Shown piece after piece: positions 26,793 through 36,455 of a stretch of 64,000 nt of DNA. The stretch is from contig NZ_CP113977.2 of assembly GCF_026870175.2 (NCBI RefSeq), forward strand, positions 3,410,001 to 3,474,000, in the 5' to 3' direction. The notes under the pieces are model-generated. The model saw only the letters and a list, made by a program, of their open reading frames with translations. It ran no database searches and had not been told where the DNA came from. Every line of letters begins with the position of its first letter. Positions within the stretch are counted from its first letter, which is position 1. This DNA comes from Flavobacterium aestivum. GTDB taxonomy: Bacteria > Bacteroidota > Bacteroidia > Flavobacteriales > Flavobacteriaceae. The position numbers and the translations under genes are program-made.

Positions 26793-26831
26793 GTAAATAC
26801 TGGTTTGCTAATTTCTTTCACAGAAATTAGC
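26793..26831 (+). repeat. Att half-site-like sequence forming a hairpin
   Basis: GTAAATACTGG (26793-26803) also lies just left of the right-hand att at 43287-43297. The next 13 bp, TTTGCTAATTTCT (26804-26816), equal the mnmE sequence up to mid-core. The GCTAATTTCT part then forms an inverted repeat with AGAAATTAGC (26822-26831), followed by a T run. It could be an att scar or a terminator. The remaining spacer 26369-27021 is AT-rich. Confidence 0.45.
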
Positions 26832-27021
26832 ATTTTTTTAAACTACTTAAATAAACCAAGAAACATAATTATTGGAATTGAAAGCCTTATATTTACTGGA
26901 GTAATTAAAAATTTAGTCCTGGAAAATACACCAAGAATAATTTCTCTCCAAATCAAAATGTGTTATCTAAGCTTTCTTAACTACTTTTCAGTCCTATAAT
27001 TCCAACTAATAAAATTGGAAA

Positions 27022-27588
27022 ATGAGCTCGAATATTTCAGTATATAGAATATGTGGATTTTGTGGTTCCGAATTCCTTGCAAAGAAAACCACGACAAAAT
27101 ATTGCTCTTTAAAATGTGCAAGCAAAGATTATAAACGAAGGTTGAAAAATCAGAAAATTGAAAGCTCCAACCTTCAAACAATCAAAATAATAAATCAGCC
27201 GCTTATTGATCTTAAAGACAAAGAATTTTTAACTGTAAAACAACTTGCATTGCTTCTAGATTTTTCAGTTAAAACAGTCTATCGTTTGATTAATACCAAA
27301 AGAATAAATGCCTATAACTTTTCAGAAAGGAAAACTTTAATCAGACGGTGTGATATTGATACTTTATTTGAAAAACCACAAATTGGCTTTGAAGTAGTTT
27401 TAAGACCAACAGAACAAAGAAAACAGGCTGAAATTAAAGATTGTTATACTATCTCTGAAATACAACAGAAATTTAATATTTCAAGTGGGGCTTTATACAA
27501 TCTTATAAAACGTAATAACATAAATAAATTTTCGAAGGGAAAGTTTACTTATGTTGCTAAAAAGGATATTGAAGGTTTTTTGAAGTAA
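27022..27588 (+). CDS. Zinc-finger / helix-turn-helix DNA-binding protein (excisionase-like), element 2
   Basis: 188 aa. It matches the element 1 protein at 2464-3024 along its whole length: MSSNISVYRICGFCGSEF opening, CxxC ... YCSLKC zinc ribbon (about residues 11-33), first HTH FLTVKQLALLLDFSVKTVYRL (about 69-89), RKTLIRR linker, and second HTH SEIQQKFNISSGALYNLIK. In element 1 the integrase follows this gene; here the next 80 bp lead straight into a convergent cargo gene and no integrase exists. It is probably the conserved directionality or att-binding factor of this element family, kept by selection even without a local integrase. Confidence 0.78.
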   Translation: MSSNISVYRICGFCGSEFLAKKTTTKYCSLKCASKDYKRRLKNQKIESSNLQTIKIINQPLIDLKDKEFLTVKQLALLLDFSVKTVYRLINTKRINAYNFSERKTLIRRCDIDTLFEKPQIGFEVVLRPTEQRKQAEIKDCYTISEIQQKFNISSGALYNLIKRNNINKFSKGKFTYVAKKDIEGFLK

Positions 27589-27668
27589 TTTTATTAACAG
27601 AATAAAAAAAGGAAGCTATCCTCATTTTTTCTTTAGTAAAATAATGAAATATCATGAATGTAATTTAA

Positions 27669-30449
27669 TTAGCCTTTTAAACTATTTATCACTGCTGTTT
27701 CAAGTTCATCAATTAATTTGGATTTACTTAAAAGAAATTCGTAATCAATACTACATCTAAAATCAGCGTTCAGCATCAAAAGCTTAGCTTCTTTGGCTCT
27801 ACTTGTACTTTCAATTACTTTTTTATGATCTTCATAAACTGATTCTAGAAAAAGTCCAGGAACTGGAATAAATTTTAAGTTTTTTAAAATATACTCTTCA
27901 TCCATATCCTTAATATCTTTTGTACGTTCAATTAGAGCAATACAATAATGTTCTTTAAATTTAGGATCTACAGCTCTCTCTAATTGTGACATTGCAAGTT
28001 TAACTGCATCAATGTTTCCATGCTTGACCGATTTCATTTCAATAAAAAAAGACTGACCAGTCGAATTAGTAATTCTAAAATCATAAGATCCTCCTCCAGC
28101 ATACACAAAATTTACAACATCTAAATTTGCTTTTTCGACAATAAACCCTAAATATGTTTTTTCAAAGACAGCTTTAAATAATTTTTCAACATCGCTGCCA
28201 ATTTTTGACTTTGTATCAAAATCTCGTTTTTTTTCTCCTTCTTCACGTGCAATATCCATTAAGTGTGAAGGTATTTTATTAGGAAACAATTCTACCAGCT
28301 CTTTAAGCTGTGTTAGATTTGCGCCGTATTCTATTATGCTGATTATTTTCTTTACCTCAGAAATACTATCTACAACTTTGTTTAATTCTGCTTCAGTAAC
28401 ATCGGATTCTGCAAGTCTAAGTAATGAATCTTGTTTCCCACTGTTACGAATTGTAATTGCTTTTACCCTTTCTTCTTCATTAAAACTTTCCATAAAGAAG
28501 TTGGAATATGAACCATGAAATGTTGGAAAGTAAACTGGAAGTTCTTTCCAATCAGGGAATCCTTTCCCTTTAAGCCATTTAAGTAAAATCCTTAATCCAT
28601 CTAATTCGTTTTGTGATAATTTAGAATTGCCATCTAATCGTACCCGGAAAATATCATCTATTTCTTTTGCAAGAGAATCCCATCTTTTAAATTTATTTAG
28701 AGGTAATAGATCAATGACCTCTTCATTTATTACATCATTTAAAAGCTTATTTCGATAATTCTCATTTTTCATTTTATTAAAAACCTCAATCAAATCATCA
28801 TCAACTCCATTATCTGTATAAATTTCTGCATCTCTGTTTACAAATGTACCTTCTTCTGATTTACAAGGAATTATTTGATGTTTTGTAAGCAGGCCATTAT
28901 CATTTTCCATTACATACTTTATAAAAACAGCGAGCCATTTAGTTGTATCTTGTTCATTTTTCTTAAGCAGTTTTGAAAGCTGGACTAAATTTTTAGTATC
29001 TTCTACTATTTTTACAGCTGCATCTAATCTAAATGGAACTTGTTTAAATATTGTGAAATCTATATTTTTCAGCCATTTTAAATATTCAACTCTGCCGGGT
29101 ACCTTCCCTACTATTAAATCACAAACCGTATCATAAAAATCTAAATCTTTTGATTCTGATTTATTTTCTGGAATAAAAGGAAGTTTTAGTTCAGAGTATG
29201 CAATACTTTCTCCACTACAATTAACAAACTTTACCTGATCGAGTACGATTTTAAAGTCTCTTTCAATATTCTGCTGAAACCACATAGAATCATTTGAAAG
29301 TGCTTTTATCCTATCGCTCTTTAATTTAACCAAATTATATAAATTTCCAACTCCATCTTTTGACAATGTTTCAAGCAACTTTTGATACGCTTTAACTCCA
29401 TTTGATAAATTATTTCTATTTTCAATGTCATTATTTGAAATGTTTATTCCATTTCTTTCTATTTCCGGTTTAAATTTTTGTGAATTTATTGAAACTGGAA
29501 AAGGAAATTTTTCTGAACCAATCATGGGAAGATATAAAAAGAGTACAGCGATATTTTCCGGATATTCCACAACAAGATTATCTTTTATTTCTACAGCAAC
29601 TGTAACATCATCTTGGACAGCATACTTAACTTTTATATCTGGTTGGGCTACTGAATTTATTTTATAACCAATTTCACACAATCCAGACTGATCATTCCTA
29701 CTTTTTTGATAAAAATAGCTTTCTTTTAAGCTACCGTCATTTTGAATAAACTTAACCGATTTAAGTTTTGGTAGAAAAGTAAAAACTAATGGTAAAATCT
29801 TAACAGCATATTCAATACCTGATTTTGCAACTTCTTTGGGAGTTAGATTAGATAATCCTTTAGTTAAATCATAAGTGAATTTTGTTTCAAAAGATCCGGG
29901 CAAGTGCTCAGATGATATATAATTACTTTTAAACTGGCTTTCTGAAGTTTGAATTGAATCTATCAATTTAGTTTTAGAATTATATAGATTTCTGTCTAAG
30001 TCAAATTCAAAACTGTAATATACATTTTCTCTGTATTTATCTTTGACCAGACCCTCAACTGTAATTAAAGCAGAAAGAGCATGTGTTGATATGAAACCAC
30101 TCCCAAAACGCCCAATATAATCATCATCAATATCAGTGTCATCTTTATCTGAATCCGGTGTTATTAAATTTTCAACATCTACAAGTTTAAAGGGCTGGCC
30201 ATTATGTCGAAATACTAAAGTATTTTCTTTATACTCTAATTCAATATCAACTTCAGAATTAAAATCACTTGCATTTTGAATTAATTCCCAAAACCATCTA
30301 TACTGAAGAGATTCTATTTTACTAGGTATAGGTTCTAATTTTTCCATCAATCTTTTGGCTGGAATACTTAACTTTTTTTCAATTTCAGTTTCCTCGATTT
30401 GGTCATCAAATGATTTAAATTCTACATCTAAAACTTTATCTTCTTTCAT
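27669..30449 (-). CDS. GHKL (sacsin-like) ATPase with PD-(D/E)XK-like C-terminal domain
   Basis: 926 aa. An Hsp90/sacsin-type ATPase domain lies at the N-terminus: WELIQNASD (Glu 55, Asn 59) is the ATP-lid Asn motif, FRHNGQPF (about 80-87) stands at the DxGxG position but is degenerate, and GRFGSGF (113-119) is the second glycine box. A long middle region has no recognised motif. Near residues 780-800, SYDFRI ... FFIEMKSVKHG gives D ... ExK, the PD-(D/E)XK nuclease core as in DUF3883-like domains. It is the last gene of the minus-strand defence cluster, 98 bp after druE. It looks like a regulated nuclease. It is not a listed component of Druantia type III, so it may be a new partner or a neighbouring stand-alone system. 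Confidence 0.75.
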   Translation of the reverse strand: MKEDKVLDVEFKSFDDQIEETEIEKKLSIPAKRLMEKLEPIPSKIESLQYRWFWELIQNASDFNSEVDIELEYKENTLVFRHNGQPFKLVDVENLITPDSDKDDTDIDDDYIGRFGSGFISTHALSALITVEGLVKDKYRENVYYSFEFDLDRNLYNSKTKLIDSIQTSESQFKSNYISSEHLPGSFETKFTYDLTKGLSNLTPKEVAKSGIEYAVKILPLVFTFLPKLKSVKFIQNDGSLKESYFYQKSRNDQSGLCEIGYKINSVAQPDIKVKYAVQDDVTVAVEIKDNLVVEYPENIAVLFLYLPMIGSEKFPFPVSINSQKFKPEIERNGINISNNDIENRNNLSNGVKAYQKLLETLSKDGVGNLYNLVKLKSDRIKALSNDSMWFQQNIERDFKIVLDQVKFVNCSGESIAYSELKLPFIPENKSESKDLDFYDTVCDLIVGKVPGRVEYLKWLKNIDFTIFKQVPFRLDAAVKIVEDTKNLVQLSKLLKKNEQDTTKWLAVFIKYVMENDNGLLTKHQIIPCKSEEGTFVNRDAEIYTDNGVDDDLIEVFNKMKNENYRNKLLNDVINEEVIDLLPLNKFKRWDSLAKEIDDIFRVRLDGNSKLSQNELDGLRILLKWLKGKGFPDWKELPVYFPTFHGSYSNFFMESFNEEERVKAITIRNSGKQDSLLRLAESDVTEAELNKVVDSISEVKKIISIIEYGANLTQLKELVELFPNKIPSHLMDIAREEGEKKRDFDTKSKIGSDVEKLFKAVFEKTYLGFIVEKANLDVVNFVYAGGGSYDFRITNSTGQSFFIEMKSVKHGNIDAVKLAMSQLERAVDPKFKEHYCIALIERTKDIKDMDEEYILKNLKFIPVPGLFLESVYEDHKKVIESTSRAKEAKLLMLNADFRCSIDYEFLLSKSKLIDELETAVINSLKG

Positions 30450-30547
30450 TCTTTTATAAATTATTGCTTTTACTTATATTATAAGGAAACTACTTTTCTG
30501 GATATATTAAATAAAAAATAGAAACACATATCTAAGTTTTATTTGTA

Positions 30548-33500
30548 TTAACTATTCTCAATACTAATTGTATATAAAATAGGATGATTGTTCATTTTGA
30601 TGATTTCGAAATCCTTATCTAAACCATTGATTTCTTCAACTCTTAAATTATTATCCTTTAGTTTCCATCCATGTTCAATACCTGCATCAGGTCGAATTAT
30701 AATTTTAATTTCATCATTACTAAATTCAAAATATCGGTAATGTGGAATTGAATCAGAGACTACATTTACATTACTAGCGCCTAATTCATAACTAAATGAT
30801 TTTAAATAACTATCTCGTGATTCACGATCCTTAAATTCGTGGAAAAGCTTCTGAGGAGTTCTTTCGTTATAGAATTCCTGACCAAAAAAAGTAAAATTGT
30901 CAATTTCAAAATGCAACATCGTTTGAATTCTGGTAATGAATTGTAACATTAACAAACAACCAAAAGGCGTTTTTAGATAACGGTCTGAATAAGAAACATT
31001 GAATTTTTTATCCTTCATTTTTGAGCCTAAATCTATTTTGTTTCCAAGTTTATTAAGTACCTCATCAGCAAGATTTACCGAACTTAGAATTGAATCTGTG
31101 CTGATTTCTGCTTCGAAAACAGCACCTGTATTTAGTAATTTGTCGGTTTCAAATGACTGCAAAGTTGGAATTGCTAAACTGTTAACCTTATAAAGCTCTG
31201 CATTACCAGATTCACCCCAGTTGTTATCTAAATCAAGGTTAACAGTATCGTTTACAATATATTCTTGATTGGTGCCGTCTTGAAGTTGAACAAAAGAAAT
31301 AGTTGTCAATGCTTCGTTGGGAACACTTTTTTGAATCCATAATTTGGCCCAAGCAGACAATTGAATTAATGTCATTACATCTTGGTTATTTGTAATGATT
31401 GGAGCTGCTTTTAGTACAATATTTACTATTGCTTTACTTTTTAAATTCTCTAAAAACAACATATTATCTAAATCCCAACTTTGCACATTCGGATTTACAA
31501 ACAACCATGCTTCTTTGATTTTAGATGCGTAATTTAACTTCGTTAGTTCTTGTTTGATGCTACCAAGCATTCTCTTTGCGGAAGGATAACTACTTATTAT
31601 ATCATCCGGAGTTGTAAAATCAGTTATGTTATTTAACCACTCTAAAGCTATATTTCTATCTAAAAGATTTATATGCCATTGTGTTTTTCTGTCGATTAAA
31701 CATTTGGTACATGCGGTTTGGCAATTACATTCTAACTTATTTTTAGAGTGTTTGAATATTTCATCTGCATATAAAAAGAATTGATTGGCATATCCGGCAC
31801 CTCCTTTGGTAGTATCAAAAATGAAAATTGTTGAGTAAGTATCATATCGCTTAATTCCAAAATCAAGTTCACCATGCTCAATCGCCAAATAACTTGCCAG
31901 TTCTTTCACGAAAATTGAACCTAGTGAATACAATAATATTTCATTTCTTGAGTAGGCATTATTTTCTCTAATTCTAATTTCACTAAAATCAGTTTTAAAT
32001 CGTCCCCCTAAAATTACATTCGGTCTTATGGCAGTGGCCGAATAGTTTCCTGAACAAGCAGAGCCTCCATAATCATCTTTTCCTCCTCTTAATCTTCTAT
32101 GGTCATTTAGCTGCTCTAATGATAAACCGGTTTTACCACAATGTAAACAAACGTGAAAACCGTTGCCATTACCAATATTATAGTACAAAATTTCTCCATT
32201 CTCTTCACTTTCCCTTATATCATAAATGTTATTACTATTATTTTCCCAAGGCTTAACATTAATTAATAATGGATCGACATACTGAATTCTTGATGATTCG
32301 GATATTTTTCGGTTTGGTGTCTGATAAATATCTACAGCAAAACCAGCCGGTTGAATCATTTCTGTAAAAATTCCTCTATTACCATCATTATCAGAAACTA
32401 ATCCTCTAAAATTGTGGTTATGACAATGCGGACATTCCGTTTCTATAGTTTGACCTTCAGAAACTTCAACAATTCTTTGGTAACCACAAGAATTACATAA
32501 TTGGATTATTTCTTTAGATGATTGATTTCCTCTGTTATCGTCTAAAATAATACCTAAAGAATGATAATTCATTCCATCAATAACAATATTATTACCCGGT
32601 GCAAATTCCGTTAATGCTCTTGTAATAAAATAAGAAGGATTTTCTTTTTTCCCACTATTCCGATTATTTAGACTGTCGATGTTAGTTGTATCAAATTCAA
32701 CAATGCCAGTTGGTAAACCAGCTGTTGGTAAAAATCCTTCTTGGGCTAAAAAGGTAAGTGCATTTTTCTTTAAAAACTGAATGTATTGAATATTCACGGC
32801 TTTATAAGCTGGAGAAGTATTTCCGAATTCTTCTTCCATCTCTTTTAATTTACTTTCGAAACCTTCTTTTTTACTTTTAGACTTTTTTAGTAGTTGGTTA
32901 AAATTTGAAAAAACTTTATTCAAAATGTAGGTGAAATTTTTATCCTCATAACCAGTATTTCTTACTAAATCTGCTACTTGATTTGAATATTGTTTCACTT
33001 CATTTCCCATCAACCAAGTGATGAATTTTACCGCTATTGGCTCTAATTCATTAAAGAAAAAATCATTAATTTCGGCAGTAACCCTTATACCTCTAACCGC
33101 ATCAGTTTGAACAAACTTTCCTAAAAAGAAAGCATTTATATGACGCTCAATAACCTGAACACTATTGAAAGAGATAAATGGAGGAGCTATTTTATGTGTT
33201 AATGCCCAAGTAGGCATATTAAAAGCATTTAATCCAACCGGGTTTGGAGCACAAACCGTAAAGGCAATTGACTTGCTTTCTTTTCTACGACCAGCTCGAC
33301 CAGCTCTTTGTAAATAATTTGCCGGACCAGGTGGCACATTGTTCATTACAACTGTTGAGATACCACCAATATCTACACCCATTTCCATAGTTGTAGAACA
33401 GTTGAGGATATTTATCTCAGCTTTTTCAAATTTATCTTCTAATTGTTTTAACCTTTTTTCATTCTGTTGGGCAGAATGCTCTCCGGATAAATATACCGGT

Positions 33501-36448
33501 CTATTTAGAATTATTTTTTCGTGAATATCATTCCATAATCCATTTTGCTTCCATTCGGCTGAATTATTAGTAATCCAATCTTTTGTTGCTGAAAGATTCA
33601 ATTCATTTTGCTCATTTCTGTTAAATGGAAATTGGAATTTTGGGAATGTGAATGGTTGCGATTGTTTTATCTCAAAATGTCTGATATTGTCTTCTGTAAA
33701 AGAGCCTGTAATCCAAGGAGAATATCCTTTGAATTGTGCGTCAATTAGACGCTTTTTTACCGGACATAACCAAAGTTTTTCAGATAATTGAAATTTTGTT
33801 CTTTCTTCGATATTAAGCTTAAACCCATTACCATCAGCATCTAGAACTCTACTTCTTATTGTTCTCCAAATTTCAGTTAATAATTGGTTTATATCATCTT
33901 CAATTTCGTTATTAATTTCAGCTCTGTTTAAAAACCCTAAACCAGCACATAATAATAGTGCCATTCTATTTGGTCTTAATTCATTTCTACTAAATGTAGG
34001 CCATTTTTTTACATTCGGCAAGTTTGAATCCGGCTCATGGATATGCACGCTTCTCAAAAAAGAAGTTGAATAAGGATATATTACTGTGTCAACAAAGAAG
34101 TTAAATTGGTATCTGATAACATAATCTAATCCTATTTTTAAAATACTTTTCCAATCCTCTAAAGTTAAATTGTATTGAGTTGCAATTGCAGGTAATTGAA
34201 CATTATCCAAATCAGGATAGACCAAACTAACCATTCCTAAATTTTCTAATGAGCGCTCTCTGGGAATTCTTCTTGCGAAATTGTCAAATAATAAAGCTCT
34301 TGAATATCTTTCAAGATTGCTCATATTATCTTCCCTGGGATTGTTATTCTTGAAAAGTGTTTTTAAATCAGATTTAGGATTTAAATAATCATATAAATGT
34401 TTCCAAGTCAATCTTACTTTTTCGTTGTTTCTTTGAGCATTGGCTTTTATACTATTAATACTTTCTTCAATAGCTTTTCTTAATACCGGAATCTTTTGAA
34501 GTTCTAATTGTTGTTCAAGTTCTTTTAATTCATCAGAATTAAAGGTTTCATCAGAGGAAATATTTAATTGTTCTTGCCATAGCTTATGAAACACCTGAGA
34601 GCGAATCCAATTGTTCTCGTTATCAATATTAATTAATGCTGATATTTTTGCAGTTCCTTGACGGCTATCTGTAAATGAAATGTACTTATGTCCTTCCCAA
34701 AGCATTTCAGAATGAATTTCATCAGCACCTGGCGTGTTTTCTAAAAAAACATCTGATAAAATTCTGTTCATAAATGAGGATGATATTCTAAAATATAATG
34801 GATTATCCAGATTATTAGAACAATAAGGACAAACACATTCACCATCTCGATCAGCTTCAATAAAAATGTCTTGATTACGATTTATTCTACCGCTGTTATC
34901 TATTCCAAATTCTAATGTATGTGGTGCATGTCTTTTATTGGTATTTCTTTTTGTAAAGAAAAATGATTCTGTAATTGGATTTACATTTTCACTCTCATCA
35001 TTATCAATATCATCAACAATAAAATTGTCTTGATTGATTGATGTGGAAAGTGTTAGAATTTCATTACCGTTTCTTTCAAGTCGTTTTTCTGCCTTTAATA
35101 ATTCATTACCACACGAACGACAAGCGACTAGTTCAAACATTGGAAAATTACAATGTGAACAGTTTTTTTCGGCATAAGTAGTCATAGTACCCAACAGACT
35201 TTTTGAATCAAAACTTTTATGTTTTTCACAATTTGGATTTGAACAAACATAAACACCGCCAATTCCGCGGGAGAAAAGATGGGCTCTCAGTGGTAGAATT
35301 GAAACTTCACCATTTTTATTTTCAACAATAGAGTCAACAATTTCTAATTTCTCATCTAATGAACTTTTCTTTGTAATTAAACTTTCTGTTATTTGAGTTA
35401 AAGTAATAGCATTTGAGTTGTATACTTTTTTTCTTAATACTTCAATTTCATTTTTATTAGCTATTTGAAAATTATCCGGTAGTTCTTTGAATTCTCTCTT
35501 ACCTGTAATTACCTCTATTTGATGGCTTTCTATTCCACAAAGATTCGCCATAAAATCTTTTAAGCTTTTCTCACTTTCTTCACCACTACCTACTGTTGCG
35601 GATGTAATTGCAAAGCGTAAATCTTTAATATCAACTTCAAAGGCATCGACAACTCTTCTGATCAGTAAAGCCATTTCTGAAGCTGCTGAACCTACTAATG
35701 TGTGTGCCTCGTCTAACAAAATCCAACGCAATTTACCTTTAGAATTTTCCAGTAGTGGTACATCTTTATCACGAACTAGAATATACTCCAACATTGAAGG
35801 ATTTGTAAAAAGCACTTGAGGTGGAGTTTCACGAATCTGTTTTCTTGATATTAGTTCTGGTAAATATTTATTTCTATTAATAGCAGTTGAATCTTCCTCT
35901 GTATTTCCATTATAAACAGCATAGGTCAACCCATCAAGCGCTTTTACCCATGCATCCATTCTCTTTTTCTGACTGCCAATTAACGCATTTAAAGGATATA
36001 AGAATATAGCTCTTACTCCAATATCATCTTGACAGTTTTCGTATAAATCTTGTAGAACTGGTAACATAAAACATTCTGTTTTACCAGAACCTGTACCAGT
36101 AGTAACTGCTATTGATTTATTTTCTTTTAGAAGAGTGTTCCAACTCGTAATTTGATGCTTGTAAGGATTTCTATTTTTAGGAAATTCATATTCTCCCTTT
36201 ATCTTATCTAGTTTATTAATAAAACTACTATCAAACAAATTCGTTAAATCGCCAAATGACTCCTTCGCTGGTGTCCATGGGAATGTATTTTGGAAAACCG
36301 GTTCGGCTAACAATTTTTCTTCTTCAAATAAATCTGATAAATAGTCTTGAAATTGAGCATCACCAGTTGCCCAAAGTGATAAAATAGATTCTTTTAATCT
36401 ATCTTGAATCTCACTATATATCTTTTTGAATTTTATTTCTTGGCTCAT
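30548..36448 (-). CDS. druE: Giant DEAD/DEAH helicase with DUF1998, Druantia DruE-like
   Basis: 1966 aa. Superfamily 2 helicase motifs: Walker A TTGTGSGKTECF (about residues 116-127), DEAH in WILLDEAHTLVGSAASE (246-249), and motif VI NYLQRAGRAGRRKE (about 1060). Several CxxC pairs (VCSNPNC, NCSHC, ACRSCG, CPYC) imply zinc binding around residues 395-545. The DUF1998 region near 1540-1610 contains DTTKGGAGYANQFF and the four-Cys segment CNCQTACTKCLIDRK. Size, domain order and the upstream 1002-aa partner match DruE of Druantia type III, an anti-phage system. The start is 7 bp after the druH-like stop, so the two are coupled. An MrfA- or DpdJ-type helicase is the alternative, but those are usually shorter or in other contexts. 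Confidence 0.82.
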   Translation of the reverse strand: MSQEIKFKKIYSEIQDRLKESILSLWATGDAQFQDYLSDLFEEEKLLAEPVFQNTFPWTPAKESFGDLTNLFDSSFINKLDKIKGEYEFPKNRNPYKHQITSWNTLLKENKSIAVTTGTGSGKTECFMLPVLQDLYENCQDDIGVRAIFLYPLNALIGSQKKRMDAWVKALDGLTYAVYNGNTEEDSTAINRNKYLPELISRKQIRETPPQVLFTNPSMLEYILVRDKDVPLLENSKGKLRWILLDEAHTLVGSAASEMALLIRRVVDAFEVDIKDLRFAITSATVGSGEESEKSLKDFMANLCGIESHQIEVITGKREFKELPDNFQIANKNEIEVLRKKVYNSNAITLTQITESLITKKSSLDEKLEIVDSIVENKNGEVSILPLRAHLFSRGIGGVYVCSNPNCEKHKSFDSKSLLGTMTTYAEKNCSHCNFPMFELVACRSCGNELLKAEKRLERNGNEILTLSTSINQDNFIVDDIDNDESENVNPITESFFFTKRNTNKRHAPHTLEFGIDNSGRINRNQDIFIEADRDGECVCPYCSNNLDNPLYFRISSSFMNRILSDVFLENTPGADEIHSEMLWEGHKYISFTDSRQGTAKISALINIDNENNWIRSQVFHKLWQEQLNISSDETFNSDELKELEQQLELQKIPVLRKAIEESINSIKANAQRNNEKVRLTWKHLYDYLNPKSDLKTLFKNNNPREDNMSNLERYSRALLFDNFARRIPRERSLENLGMVSLVYPDLDNVQLPAIATQYNLTLEDWKSILKIGLDYVIRYQFNFFVDTVIYPYSTSFLRSVHIHEPDSNLPNVKKWPTFSRNELRPNRMALLLCAGLGFLNRAEINNEIEDDINQLLTEIWRTIRSRVLDADGNGFKLNIEERTKFQLSEKLWLCPVKKRLIDAQFKGYSPWITGSFTEDNIRHFEIKQSQPFTFPKFQFPFNRNEQNELNLSATKDWITNNSAEWKQNGLWNDIHEKIILNRPVYLSGEHSAQQNEKRLKQLEDKFEKAEINILNCSTTMEMGVDIGGISTVVMNNVPPGPANYLQRAGRAGRRKESKSIAFTVCAPNPVGLNAFNMPTWALTHKIAPPFISFNSVQVIERHINAFFLGKFVQTDAVRGIRVTAEINDFFFNELEPIAVKFITWLMGNEVKQYSNQVADLVRNTGYEDKNFTYILNKVFSNFNQLLKKSKSKKEGFESKLKEMEEEFGNTSPAYKAVNIQYIQFLKKNALTFLAQEGFLPTAGLPTGIVEFDTTNIDSLNNRNSGKKENPSYFITRALTEFAPGNNIVIDGMNYHSLGIILDDNRGNQSSKEIIQLCNSCGYQRIVEVSEGQTIETECPHCHNHNFRGLVSDNDGNRGIFTEMIQPAGFAVDIYQTPNRKISESSRIQYVDPLLINVKPWENNSNNIYDIRESEENGEILYYNIGNGNGFHVCLHCGKTGLSLEQLNDHRRLRGGKDDYGGSACSGNYSATAIRPNVILGGRFKTDFSEIRIRENNAYSRNEILLYSLGSIFVKELASYLAIEHGELDFGIKRYDTYSTIFIFDTTKGGAGYANQFFLYADEIFKHSKNKLECNCQTACTKCLIDRKTQWHINLLDRNIALEWLNNITDFTTPDDIISSYPSAKRMLGSIKQELTKLNYASKIKEAWLFVNPNVQSWDLDNMLFLENLKSKAIVNIVLKAAPIITNNQDVMTLIQLSAWAKLWIQKSVPNEALTTISFVQLQDGTNQEYIVNDTVNLDLDNNWGESGNAELYKVNSLAIPTLQSFETDKLLNTGAVFEAEISTDSILSSVNLADEVLNKLGNKIDLGSKMKDKKFNVSYSDRYLKTPFGCLLMLQFITRIQTMLHFEIDNFTFFGQEFYNERTPQKLFHEFKDRESRDSYLKSFSYELGASNVNVVSDSIPHYRYFEFSNDEIKIIIRPDAGIEHGWKLKDNNLRVEEINGLDKDFEIIKMNNHPILYTISIENS

Positions 36449-36455
36449 ACTACTT

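Noticed and set aside
26805..26999. 64-aa open frame near the element 2 left end
   Set aside because: It begins inside the hairpin and att-like sequence, is AT-rich and hydrophobic by composition, and has no ribosome-binding or family support.
30548..36448. Dpd (7-deazaguanine) or DISARM assignment for the giant helicase
   Set aside because: No DpdA-like transglycosylase, methyltransferase or PLD gene is nearby, and the size plus partner gene fit Druantia type III better.
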